In this document: positions 1 through 11,440 of the stretch, one piece after another
Layout: every line of letters starts with the position of its first letter
Position numbering within the stretch: position 1 is the stretch's first letter
Source of the DNA: Cinclus cinclus
Lineage: Eukaryota > Chordata > Aves > Passeriformes > Cinclidae
Direction: 5' to 3'
Assembly (NCBI RefSeq): GCF_963662255.1
Contig: NC_085052.1
Location: 4,260,807-4,324,806, forward strand
Length of the DNA stretch: 64,000 nt
The notes under the pieces: generated by a model
Databases searched by the model: none
What the model was told of the DNA's origin: nothing
What the model saw: only the letters and a program-made list of their open reading frames with translations
Made by a program: the position numbers and the translations under genes

Positions 1-1327
1 GTGATCATGCTCCTGCACTCACCACCTGTTTAGACACACACAAGAGTTTGAAAGCATGGCTTGGGTTTGGGATTCTCTGCAGAACGAAACCAAAAGAGCC
101 CCAGCACTCAGGAAACCTCTGGGCTGCCAGAACCGGTGACTACTCACACAAACCACAAACCAAGTTTTGCTTGGAGAGCTTCCACCCTCCCAAATAAAAC
201 TCCAGCCTCTGGTGTTTGTACAAACTTCCATTCATACCATACGAAAACCTTCAAACCTCTGACTATGGAGACCAAAAACTCCAGCAAAGGTGCTCAGCTC
301 ACTGAAAACAAGGGGATCAGCAAGCCCTGCTGGAGAGAGGCAAGGAAAAAGTGTGGGAATCTGCTGCCACACTTTCTTTTTTTAAATTACGGAATACTGC
401 AAGCCTAAATATTCCACTTCCTATTCAAGGATAAATTGTGTAATTCACCAAAAAAAGGGTATTATGCAATGCAAACACTAAGAAAATAAGGAACGACATT
501 CTACGTGTCACAGGCAATTTGCTCAAGAGCAGCTCTTAGGTCATTGGAGGGAATTTTGAGAGGTCTAAACCACAGCACCTTGTTAATGCAGATGCTATTA
601 TTGCATCAGTTATTTTCCCCCCTTTACAATCCATGCAGAAACTCAAGATACTTCACAGATTTCTGGGAGGAAAGTCTGCATTACTGCGACATCCCTAAAA
701 GCAAAAATATTTTCATAGCCCTAAATAATGGTAGAATAAAACGCTTGAAATCTCTCCAAAGAGTAAACTGCACCAATTTGGTCTTCACTTAAAATATTTC
801 CTTGCAGTAAGAACCACTGAAAGATCGAAGTGAAGATTTTAAGTGAAATTGCTATCTGGCATAAACGCACACGTGCAAAGAGAAACTAAAGTCCATTTTC
901 ATCATCATAATATTTAGATGATCAATCCTTTCTTGGCAGTCTTCAACAAGGACTTTGTATTCTCCGTGCTATTCCAAAAGCAGAAACTCGTTCATTTTAA
1001 TCACCGATTTTAAACAAACCCAAAAGAGCTGCCAAGCTAAACAAAACAGGGAATCTACACAAAGTTCATAGAACAGAACAGCTCTCAAATTAATGGAAAC
1101 GCAGGACACTTTTCAGAACAATGTGTGGTTGCTCACAGAACAAAAGCACATATAAGTAACAAAATAAAGGTGAAAAATTTCATGTTTTATTTGGTGTTCC
1201 ACTCATTCACTACTGGCCACAAATTAATTCTTGCCCTGAGAAGAGCTTGAAAGGGAAAGTTACTGAGAACCCAGTTGTAGGAATAAGTAAAAGCAGATAC
1301 TGGCAACACAAGAATGTTGCCAATGTC

Positions 1328-1472
1328 TGACATCCCATCCCTGGAAGTGTCCAAGAACAGGTTGGACAGGGCTTGGAGTGCCCTGGGGAAGTGGAAGGTG
1401 GCCCTGCCCATGGCAGGGGTTGGAATGAGATGGGTTTTAAGGTCCCTTCCAAGCCAGATCACTCTGTGAAAT
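1328..1472 (+). mobile_element. CR1 LINE 3' end fragment
   Basis: The sequence reads like the conserved CR1 3' terminus: a 'ccctggaagtgtccaagaac' start, then 'aggttggacagggcttgga', 'ccctgcccatggcagggg', a 'ttggaatgagatg' stretch and 'aaggtcccttccaagcc', ending in a 'tctgtgaaat' tail. CR1 is the dominant LINE of birds and is usually 5'-truncated, as here. It lies in HTRA1 intron 1 in the antisense direction. Confidence 0.9.
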
Positions 1473-2360
1473 TATTAAGTTTTCTGGAGATAATGACGTA
1501 AAGAATTTTTGTGCATTTATAAAACAACAACAAAAAGTATTTGAAGATAATTAAATAGCAAAGCAAAACCTTCAGAGAACTTTGTCCAGCTTCTTTCTTA
1601 ATGGGAAATCAGATCTCTTTGGCATCCAGCACTAAGGCCATTCAGGATGTTCTTGTTACTGAAAATGGTCAGTGGGCAAATTCCTCATGTAACCTGCCCA
1701 CAGCTTTTCTCTAGGAAGTTCCTATATAATTTCAGATTTACACTTACATTTTTAGCAAAGCAGGAACCCTTTCTACAAGGCAGAATAAGTTGGAAGTTAA
1801 TCAGATACAGAATGTCTTTTCTACAACTCAGTTGCTGAATTACTATAGATCACAGGATTGGAAGGTTCTGCTAAGAAGGAATGCCCTGGATGGATGCATC
1901 TTGGCCCAAGCTGTGTTACTCAAGTCTCCACACAACTTGTGAAAAGCAATTTCTGCTTTACTGCCTTAGATTTAGCTCTAAAATGGGCGTAAGTCCCTAT
2001 TTTATCAGACTGGAACAATCTTGGGCTTTAGCAACCCTTACAGAATCTCACAGGGAGAAAATATGTATATAAAAACTTTCAGGAATGCCAGAAATTCCTT
2101 TATAAACCAAATACACTGGCTGCCCCTGCAAAAGAGACTCACAGTCACAGCAGCAAGGAGAAAAAACTATCAGACCTTCGAGTTGATGAGGCACAAAAGC
2201 AACTGGGTGTCAGCAAGGAGGGCAGGAATCCAGAGAGGAGTGACAGCTCTGTCTAAAACAACAGGAAACTGCAATTCCTTCTGTAAACAGCAGCGGTGAG
2301 GTGGGAGGAAACTCAGCTTGTGAATAAACAGACAAGCCTGGAGCCCAGGGGAGGGGAGGG

Positions 2361-2590
2361 GAAGGGAAGGGAAGGGAAGGGAAGGGAAGGGAAGGGAAGG
2401 GAAGGGAAGGGAAGGGAAGGGAAGGGAAGGGAAGGGAAGGGAAGGGAAGGGAAGGGAAGGGAAGGGAAGGGAAGGGAAGGGAAGGGAAGGGAAGGGAAGG
2501 GAAGGGAAGGGAAGGGAAGGGAAGGGAAGGGAAGGGAAGGGAAGGGAAGGGAAGGGAAGGGAAGGGAAGGGAAGGGAAAGGAAGGGAAGG
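2361..2590. repeat. (AAGGG)n / (GAAGG)n pentanucleotide microsatellite
   Basis: Forty-three uninterrupted GAAGG units run from 2361 to 2575, followed by one GAAAG and two more GAAGG units. A short G-rich lead-in of related type (gaggggagggg) precedes it. The tract is strictly polypurine on the plus strand and polypyrimidine on the HTRA1 sense strand. It is stop-free in several frames, so the long Gly-Lys-Glu-Arg or Ser-Leu-Pro-Phe frames across it are artefacts. Confidence 0.98.
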
Positions 2591-4574
2591 AACCTGCTGT
2601 TCCCTGGGAGCAGGAACACTCTGTCCCTGCAGCAGCATTGCCATATTAATACAATGCTATGGGGGGCAAATTAATTGGGAGCCAGAAGCCCTGAGACAAA
2701 GGCACAGAGCTGTGGTGGCAGTGCCCTGCACAGGCACCAGGAGCAGCACGAGCAGGGGAGGCAGCGTGCTGGGAGATGCTCAGGCACACGGGATAGAGGT
2801 GAAGAGCAATTCAGGACAAGGACACAGAGTGCTGAACTCGGAAATACCAGCAGCAGCAGCCCTGTCTGAGCTGTAAACACTAAGAAATGTAAGTCAGGTA
2901 GTTATGGAAAAGAGTCTGCCCCATTTCCTGCAGACAGAGGAACAGAATATTTCAGACAACAGGTTAAAGCGGACAATTCTCTGCAGAAGGCTGAAAATAC
3001 AACAGAGGAGTCAGGAACAATTTCTCCTCTCCTTTTTTTCCAGCCGTGCTCAGTTTGTGTCCCTTCCAAGTCAGGTCATCACCCTGCATTACCTCCCAGC
3101 TCCAACTCACTACAGGCACAGAAGCAACAGAATAACTTCCAAACACCCATGAGGTACCAACGACGTGGTAATTCCTATATCCCATGTGCAACCAGCAGCT
3201 GTCTGACCTTGAGAATTCCTCTTAAAATTATAAACCCATCAAGATCTCATTTTAAGTATGTGAGAAACTTTCATACTGCATCTTCAGAAGAAATCGCTGC
3301 TTAAGAGAGACTTAGCTTCAACTTCCAGGAACCCTGGTATGAAGACACCAGGGAATAAAAACAAGTTCTTGTTTTCATGCTTCCTTAAACTTCTCTCTAG
3401 TCTAAAAAAAAAAAAATAAATAAAACTCTCAAGGGGAAAGCCAATAAAAAGCTTCCTAAGATGCTTCTTTTCTGCAGCTGAAGAAGGCTTTGATTTCACC
3501 ACTTTGCTGTGGCAGGGCTTAGGAGTGACATAGAGTTGATACAAATAAGGATCAAATCTATAGGAAAAAAGGCAGAAAACCCTCAGAACAGTAATAAAAC
3601 ACACCACTCCTAATCTGGGGTGTTGTAATTGTACAACACATGAACCCAGCATAACTACATTGCAAAACCTGAACAGCCTGAAAAATCTGTCAGCCTTTGG
3701 CAGTATTTTCTACATCTGACTCAAGAAACACTCCAAGACCACCCAGATTTGTTTTAATGTAGACATCAGAAATCAGTGAGCAGCTGGGAAATGAACCTGG
3801 AGTAATGTGGATGTTCCTTCTGCCACCCCACCTGGAGAGCTGCAGGAAGGGGCTGGCACTGCCACTGGTGAGGCAGCCACTGTCACACAGCTCCCTGTTG
3901 CTCCTGCAGCTCCTCATGAAAGGTTTAAAGGACAGCAAGTTTCAATTTCACTCTCTCAAATATGCATTTTTCAAAGATATTTAGAGTTCTAATTATTATA
4001 CGCACTGCTCCCCTATTAACAGTAGCTATTTAAATATTGATATTTTTATCTACACACCTATCCTGCTTTATTTGATGAACCCTCCAATTATTTTTCATAT
4101 TTATAGGTGGCTTCTGCTTGCCCACTTTTGGTGTCTGAATACAGAAGCAAACAAGGGTTAGCCAAGTTTACCTTCATAGACTGAGGTCTATACAGAAATA
4201 AAGGGCAGACATTCCAAACAGTGCCTGTGCTGCCCTGGAAAAGGAGTGAATCATCCCTTTACCATCACAAATGTTGAAGCATGAGATTCCTGGGGGGTTG
4301 TGTTTATTTTGGGGGTGGGATGGTGGGAGGGGAGAGACTTGTTTGGGTTTCTCTTCCTTCCCAGTGCTTGGTCCACCTACTCCTTCCCTCCTCCAAGAGG
4401 ACTTTCTGCAGATGAAGATCGACAGATCATCGATGCTTTTAGCAGGGCAAAGCCAAAACTGCAGCCTGAAAGTTTGAGAAATAGAGTAATGGAAAAAGAA
4501 AAGTCATGGAAAATGGAGCAGCAATGCTGGCAAGGGGCAGAAAACTGAGCAGGGACTCATGAAAGCTCAGTTTG

Positions 4575-4672
4575 CTCTCAGCTCTGCTGCTGGCTGACCC
4601 TGAGCAAATCTCTTTATCTTTCCCTGTCCTAGATTCACTGTCTGTGAAATGGGACAGTGACAGTGGTCTCTG
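4575..4672 (+). mobile_element. MIR-like ancient SINE fragment
   Basis: The core resembles the conserved centre of MIR-family SINEs. It has a 'ctctgctgctggctgaccct' block (MIR: the ...gctgtgtgacctt region), 'gagcaaatctctttatctt' (MIR: gggcaagtcacttaacct), then 'cactgtctgtgaaatggga' (MIR: catctgtaaaatggg). The order and spacing match; the divergence is what is expected of an element older than birds. The call is from pattern memory, not from an alignment. Confidence 0.6.
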
Positions 4673-6265
4673 GAAAAATATTGAGAGCTCCTCCTAATGT
4701 CACCCTCTGCTATAGAAAATATTTCAAATTTTAGACCTCTGGATAACTTCTGTGTATGGCTATCAGATTTAATAAGCATTATTTTATCCAGCAGTTGTCT
4801 GGCAACAAAAATATGTGCAAATCCAAGTGCTACCAGAAACGTTTTAAGCACTGTAGCTGTCTCACTGGGATTTCCAGCAGCAGTTCTGCAAAAGAGGATG
4901 TAAGAACTCTTCATTGCACGTCCCTCTCCCACGTCTCACCAAAAAAGGCTTTACAAGAGCGAGGAGATGGAAAGACTGAGAAACCCTGATGGGGAAAAAA
5001 TGTCAGAGACAAGAATGAGGTTTGGTTAACCAACATCACACAGAGTTTTAATGGCACTGCCACACCACTGCTGGCAGTGACAGGGCCAGGTACCAGCCTG
5101 CAGGAAAGGCAGAGGAAAATGCATCTGCTCACACGTGAAACACATATTTGCCTTGTTTTTCCACTTTTTTTTTTCCTCCAGAAACAAGCTCCTGGCACAG
5201 CACTTGTAACAAATTGCACAACCCAGCTGCCCTCCAGCCTTGTTCTTCACCTTATCAGTGCACCAGGGTTCCTGATACTAACCCAGAAATTCAAGAGCTG
5301 CTCCGCCTGCCTGCCTAATTCATGTCCAGCTGCTAAAATATGGTAACAAAGATCTTCTCAGCTCACTAAACTTTAAAATAACTTGTCACTTGTGTCCTGT
5401 CTCACAATCCTACAACGATATAACTCTCCTGTTACCTACAGATATAAGGTCGACATCCATTAATATAAGATCAATTATTTTATAGCCCTTTGACATAAGG
5501 AGGCTTATTTTTCAGTTATATTCTTCTCTTTGAAGCAGGACAATCAATTTGGGAATCACAGTGACCTTCATCCAGAAGACAAAATAAAGCATCTTATTCT
5601 ACATCCTGATCACAGCCTCCAAAGTAATGTCCCGTATTCACTTGGGCCCAGTTACAAAGGCAGTAGGACTCACTGCCAAATCCAGACACAGATCCTAGAG
5701 GCCCCAGCATCTTTTGGGACTGAGGAATGGCTGTATTTACAACACAAGTTAAGTTCCACAGCACCCCAGTTTCTATTTCTGGCGTTGCTTTCTTTCACTC
5801 CAAGCACACGTAAATTCACATTTGAAAAATATTTTCCAGCTTCTCCTATTTCTTGGACGGCAGAGCCTGAGAGCTGCTGGGGATATGCTGCCTCCCTCAC
5901 ATCCAAACTGTGCTTAACAACACTCCTGCTGCTTACTCATGGCCTCAAGTATTCCTGCCCAGTCCACAGGTACCTTTAAATTTCAAAGCCAAGGAGATGA
6001 AAGGATTGAATCTTTCCTTGTTCCAAATCTGTATTTACTGACTTGCCTGTTTGAAGTCTGGAGACTTCAAAATTACTGCCTGCTCCCCAGGAAGGAAATC
6101 TAGATGTGGAGAGGGGAAAAGGTGAGCTTCTTCAGACAAACCACTTCTTACAGTTGCCTCCTCTCCAAGCTGAGAACTTGGCTTTGGAAAAGCTTTTTAA
6201 TCCCACACTTGGGAATTGGTTCTCTTCTGGAAAGATGTTGTTATTTATTTCCATTGCCTTCAGCT

Positions 6266-6310
6266 GCCTCTTCTCTCCCTCTCTTCCTCTCTCCCTCCCT
6301 CCTCCTGCTG
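6266..6310. repeat. CT-rich low-complexity tract
   Basis: This is a pyrimidine-rich run dominated by ctctctcc, ctccctcc and tcctcctgctgctgc, with no clean tandem unit. It lies in HTRA1 intron 1. Confidence 0.6.
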
Positions 6311-9300
6311 CTGCAAAATAAGACTGAGGAAAAGTTGGAAAAGAATGATGTTCAGACCACCCAAACAGCAGCTGAGGGAGGAGATGAAATTTAGCAGCAC
6401 TGGAATGCTCATTTGTGCACTCAGACCCGAAAAACCTGGTCCTTTTGGGTCAATTTTAATAGACTTGGCACGTGTCAAGTAACCTGCCAAAGTCTCCCAA
6501 CACTTCTTCAGCACACAAATAATAATAATAAAACCACCACCGTGTGCCTGTTGTTATCTTCGGGGAAACAGCTGAAAGCCTTGTTCATAACAACAGTATC
6601 AACTTCCCTCTTGATAAATATCTGGCTGGGTTCCCAACCTTCAGAGATTTCCCAGCTCTTTCTCTCCCTGCCCCAATTCCTCGTTCCTGGCAGGCTCAGC
6701 ACTGCCAGCCCATCAGCACTATCAGGCTCAGGAATGCAGGCAGGTCCATCTCCTTCCCATCCTCTGCTGCACTGAGCTCACTCCAAGGCTGTTTCAGAAG
6801 GACTCAGTTAATGACAAATAGGTTATTGACCGCAGAGATCCTTTTCTCCTGCCAGATAATTACACAGAGACACTTGGATGCAGTTTTGCCTGGTGCGTTT
6901 CAAAACACAAAGTCAGCCACTTCGCAATAAACCTGATTTTTTTTTTGTTTTGTTTTTGTTTTTGCTTCCCTCTCCCTGTCTCCAGAACTGTGAAATTGGG
7001 TGATGAAGTAGCAAAGTCTGTATCTCACTGATACCCAGCTTTCTAAACTGAGTTACCCCTCACCTCTGCCTCCTCCCCAGGCAATCAAGCTGCACTGACC
7101 TGATTAATCTAAGCCATAAGAGCTCCCATCAAACCCCAGATGTGACATCATGGTGTGAGCATGCCTGGGACAAGTGTGAGCCACCTGTGACAGATGCCAG
7201 CAAACTGAAGACTGCTGAGCTCACTGAGATACCACATTAGACATAGTAAACCTAACACAAATATGAAAACATGTAAAACCAGCTCAGAACCAGGCAGAAA
7301 ATAGTCAGTAATGGAGAGCAACCACAAGGAATGTTCTTCTTTCTGGACAAATCCAGGTTAGTTTATATTTTACAGTGTGAAGAAGGGGAGAAGGGCACAC
7401 TGTCCTAAAACACCTGTCAACATTTGTGGGAAAAATGAGGAAGGGAATAAAGCCTCGTTTAAGTTGTGTGCTGGGCGTTCTTCCCTTGGTCAGCAGGAGG
7501 GATTCAAGGATACCAAAAACATATTTGCAGAAGAAAAAGAAAACCTCCTCCCACCATGCTGAACCTCACCACTGAATATTGAGGTCTCGTGGCACTGACC
7601 TCACTCCTGGGTGTGGGATGCTCTTACACAGCCACAGTTTCTGCCCAGAGGAAATCTACCTTCTCTCTGTGCATTTGTATTTTCAGTGGTATCAACACAC
7701 AGAGCTGCACCAGCACGGGCCCTGAACGTCCTCTGGCAATGTCTCCCATGCTCTGATGGAAAGGGAAAATGTTTTTAGTGGCAGCTGCAGCTCAGGAGCC
7801 CTGTCCAGGCTGGTGCAGGAAGGGCACAGCAGGACTGGTGGCACTGGTCATGCTGCCTGTGGCCACAGCACAGCTGGACACTGCTGGGAAGGGATTGAGT
7901 TTTTTAAGGCTCATTTTGCAGAGGGAATCATCCCCCTTATGCACACACACCCAGAGCACCCTGCTCCTGCCTCTACTGCAGCCTCTCAAACACAGCAGGT
8001 ATTGGAAGAGATTCCCTGGGAATCACTGATGGACAAAAAAGCAGCACTGAGAGCAGACTGTAGTAGATGAAAATTGAAAATGGCGAAGTTTTAATTTATT
8101 TTTGACAATATACACATCATTGTACTTGACCAACTGCTGAAATAGTGCAAAGTTTAAAAATAACAACAAAGTCCAAACACTTTCTCTATGTTCCCATCCC
8201 TTTGTTACCCTGTCCTGTTGCATTGTATTGACCAAATTATTTACATGGGTATGTTACTATGAAAAAAATGTCTGGAGATAACTCAATCTTTAGGTAGAAA
8301 AAGCACTCCTAGTGATGAACTCAAAATAACATTCAAAACTAACGAATTTAAGGACCCAAATATTAGGCCAAATGTTTTTCAAAACATTGATTCAATTGCT
8401 TTACAGCCTACTCTCCATCCCTTTTTATTTCAGGTCCTTTACATATGAAAAAAAAGCTTTGTTGGTAGCTATGTTTGCTCTCATCCAGGGGTAAACATGT
8501 GCTACTGGTTGGTTTCTCCAGCGCTTTCTTTTTGTTCCAGAGGTGCAACAGGGCAAAATGATTGTCTGGAATTACTCCTGATAGATCTACAACAGCAGAG
8601 CTTTCCCAGACAGGGACTCTGTACAGCCTGTGCATTTTCTGTACCTCCCACCAGAGGCACGTACTGCTCCTAGCTCAAAACACAGCCCTAGTTCTGCAAA
8701 TGTTCAGCAGAAAAGGCTGAGAAAACAATATTGGTTTCATGAATCGAGAATAAAAATCACAAGGCATTGTCTTACGCTGGGCATCAGGAAACTGTGGAGT
8801 GAAAGGTTTGATTGTCTCCAGTGTCAGCAAATGCCAGCAACGTGCCATGGAGCACAACACAGCTTTGACACTGAGGGGACAACCAGGAGTACAAAAAATG
8901 GATTGTGTTGACACCAAAGCTGTGAGCTTGATCTGTAGGCTGAGCACACAGCCACTATACATTAGAACGTTTTTCTGCTGGAGAGATGATGGCTAAGTGT
9001 AGAAAAAGATGTGTTTTAAACAAAACTAAGTCCAGAAATTATATAATTTATACCAAAGGAATTAATCCTCACTAAAACTGCACTGACTTACTAGAAAGTG
9101 ACTACCACTTCAGAAATAAAGGCTTAATTCATGCTATTTTTTACACATTAGCCCCTAATGGCTTGGAAGGGATACACGGCCTCAGTTTGAGAGGTTTAAT
9201 CCAGCCGGCATTAGGGGCTGCATCTTGTGACGATCATCCCCCGCTCATCCCAGCACGGCTTTGCCCCGCTTTGTGTCACATCCTGCACTCACCGTTCCTA

Positions 9301-9939
9301 CCGCTGCAAACACTTCTCCGGGCTGCTCAGCCCAGCCTCTCCAGCTGCTGAGCCACCGTTTCGTAACCCAGCAATGCCCTTTTACACCGTTTACCAATAC
9401 TCTGCATGCGTCCTGCAGCTCTGAGTACTCGCATTACACTCGGTTTGACTAAACTGACAGCTAAAGAATGCCGAAGGGAGAAATGCCACGCATCGTTACT
9501 TATCGGCCGCCATCTCCATCCTCAAAAAACCCAACAAAAACAAACACAAAACTCTAGACGGAGCTTAACACGCTGTTAACAGGCTTCTCCCTTTCCAGTA
9601 AGGCTTTTATTAATCAGAGCGCATTTGCTGAGCCGGGCCAAGGCAAGCAGCAGCCTGCTCTGCCCACCCCTTTGCTCCATCGCATCTGAACGGCTCCTGC
9701 ATTCCTGGCTTTACTCCTCGGGGCATTTCCCTGTGACAAAGCGCCGGGACAGGAACGCGCTCGAGTTATTTCTCCAAATTTTGCTGGAGCCGCTCAGCCG
9801 GCCCCGGCTCCGCAGCAGTACTCGCTGCTGAGGCTTTGCACCAGTTTTCCCCAGTTTCGACCCCGGCATCACCCCTCGGGGGGTGGAAGATAAGTTTAAG
9901 TCGGGTACAGGGATTTCCCCCCCCGCCCCCCACCCCTGC

Positions 9940-10735
9940 ACTTGGCAGCCGCTGCCAAACCTCACTCCTGCGCCGCTTTCTCGCTGAGCCGGAGCGCCCA
10001 GGTTGTGCCAAGGCTCATCCCCCGGCTCCTCTCCGCGGTTCCCTCCTCCCCGGGACACCGCATCCCGACCCGGCATGAGAATGATGGGGCCGAACCTCCG
10101 CGCTCTCCCCCGCACCCCGGCGCATCCCCCGGCGCATCCTCACCCTGCCCGCAGGCTCCGCGCTGGATAGCGATGATGGGCGGCTGCCGGAGGCGCTCCG
10201 CCCGGCGGCTGGCGGCCCGCAGCTGGCAGTGGCTGGCGTAGGTGACCGCATCGCTGCCGCACACGGGCTCGGTGCTGGAGCACTGGCAGCGCCCCGCCGC
10301 CGCCCGCTTGCGCACCGTGGCCGAGGCGGGGACGGCCCCGGGCGGCACCGCGCACTGCAGCCCCTCTCCGCAGGGCGGCCCCGCGCCCCCGCACGCCTCG
10401 CCCTCCTCCGCCCCGCACACGCGGCAGCAGCCGCAGGCGTCCAGCACGGGCCCGCCGGGACAGGCTGCGGGCAGCGCCGGGCAGCGGGACCGATCGCAGC
10501 GCTCGGGGCAGGCGGGGGGCGGAGGAGCGGCCAGCAGCACGGAGGGCAGCAGAGCCGCCAGCAGCAGCGTCCGGCCCCGCAGCGGCATCGCGGCGGCGGC
10601 TCCGGGGCGGCGAGAGCGGTGAGCGCGACGGGGGCCGGGCGGGAGCTTTAAGGAGAGACGCGGCGGGGCGGGACCGGACCGCGGGCACGGCCCCCCGGGC
10701 TGGGACACCCCCACGCCGCCCCCCCGGGACCGAGA
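9940..10735. promoter_or_regulatory. HTRA1: HTRA1 CpG island and core promoter
   Basis: Base composition becomes strongly GC and CpG rich from about 9940, through exon 1, to the edge of the minisatellite. On the minus strand a TATA-like CTTAAAG sits at 10652-10646, about 60 bases 5' of the start codon, next to GC-box-like GGGCGGG sequence on the plus strand near 10637. This suggests a short 5' UTR with transcription starting roughly 10630-10600, which is an inference. No transcript evidence is available here. Confidence 0.65.
10144..10588 (-). CDS. HTRA1: HTRA1 serine protease, exon 1 (N-terminal IGFBP/Kazal region)
   Basis: HTRA1 is a secreted trimeric serine protease that cleaves extracellular-matrix proteins and dampens TGF-beta family signalling. 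This exon encodes the first 148 residues plus one base. A hydrophobic signal peptide (about residues 1-21, with a run [14 protein letters not shown]) is followed by a Cys-dense IGFBP-like module (about 27-97, with CPERCD and [10 protein letters not shown]). Next comes a Kazal-like module with [20 protein letters not shown], ending IQRGACGQG. That last part, together with the VPASATVR segment, identifies HTRA1 rather than HTRA3 or HTRA4. The exon ends at a GGG CAG G|GTGAGG donor, phase 1. It is slightly shorter than the human equivalent (about 157 residues from memory), mostly in the leader. The ATG at 10588-10586 is chosen because the signal peptide starts there; the open frame upstream is only minisatellite. 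The catalytic domain and PDZ domain lie outside the window. Confidence 0.95.
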
Positions 10736-11235
10736 CATCCCCCTCGGGACCGAGACACCCCTCCTGGGACAGTGACACTTCTCCGGCACAGTGACACCCC
10801 TCCTGGCACAGTGACACCCCTCCTGGCACAGTGACACCCCTCCTGGCACAGTGACACCCCTCCCGGGACAGTGACACCCCTCCCGGGACAGTGACACCCC
10901 TCCGGGACAGTGACACCCCCCCGGGACAGTGACACCCCTCCTGGCACAGTGACACCCCTCCGGGACAGTGACACCCCTCCGGGACAGTGACACCCCCCCG
11001 GGACAGTGACACCCCTCCTGGCACAGTGACACCCCTCCGGGACAGTGACACCCCCCCCGGGACAGTGACACCCCTCCCGGGACAGTGACACCCCTCCCGG
11101 GACAGTGACACCCCTCCCGGCACAGTGACACCCCTCCCGGGACAGTGACACCCCTCCTGGCACAGTGACACCCCTCCTGGCACAGTGACACCCCCCCGGG
11201 ACAGTGACACCCCTCCTGGCACAGTGACACCCCCT
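10730..11235. repeat. GC-rich minisatellite, ~20-bp unit, 24 copies, at the HTRA1 promoter
   Basis: The unit is about TCCTGGCACAGTGACACCCC. I count 24 copies of the invariant core GTGACAC between 10772 and 11230, with two degenerate units at the left edge (cgagacatcc, cgagacaccc). Two variants interleave, one with CTGGCACAG and one with CCGGGACAG; spacers vary between 18 and 21 bases through changes in the C run. It has no stop in any minus-strand frame, which creates spurious 340-458 codon frames fused to HTRA1. The array begins about 140 bases upstream of the HTRA1 ATG. Confidence 0.97.
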
Positions 11236-11299
11236 CCCCGCCGGAGGTCCGGCGCTCCGGGGAATCTTGGCGGTGAAAACACCGAAATCGCGACAGGCG

Positions 11300-11440
11300 A
11301 TTAAGATCGGAGGAAAGGCTGATAACGCGCTGGTGCAAACAGGGGGAGGGAGGTGTGAATGCTTCCCCATCTCAGGAATTACGGGAAAGCAACTCAAAGT
11401 AAGCGCTGATAAGGTTTCCAGCTGATAAGGGGACGGGGGG
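11300..11440. promoter_or_regulatory. Cluster of three CTGATAA (GATA) motifs with an overlapping E-box
   Basis: CTGATAA occurs at 11319-11325, 11406-11412 and 11422-11428. The last is preceded by CAG, giving CAGCTGATAAGG, an E-box overlapping a GATA site. The cluster lies about 700-850 bases upstream of the HTRA1 start codon, just beyond the minisatellite. The role as an enhancer is inferred from motif density only. Confidence 0.35.

Larger units (their letters stand above)
1..10143 (-). other. HTRA1: HTRA1 intron 1 (5' part), no coding exon seen
   Basis: This stretch follows the exon 1 splice donor and runs off the left edge. I searched for the conserved exon 2 protein (start of the trypsin-like protease domain) in the translated frames and found nothing like it, so the next exon lies beyond the window. 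A long first intron fits the family, since human HTRA1 also has a very long intron 1. It holds a CR1 piece, a MIR-like SINE, an AAGGG array, a pyrimidine-rich tract near 6260-6310 and an 11-bp inverted repeat near 9150-9219, all listed separately. The many short open frames have no coding character. Confidence 0.7.

Noticed and set aside
2170..2649. Open frames of about 117-149 codons with SLPFP or GREGK repeats
   Set aside because: Translation of the AAGGG array.
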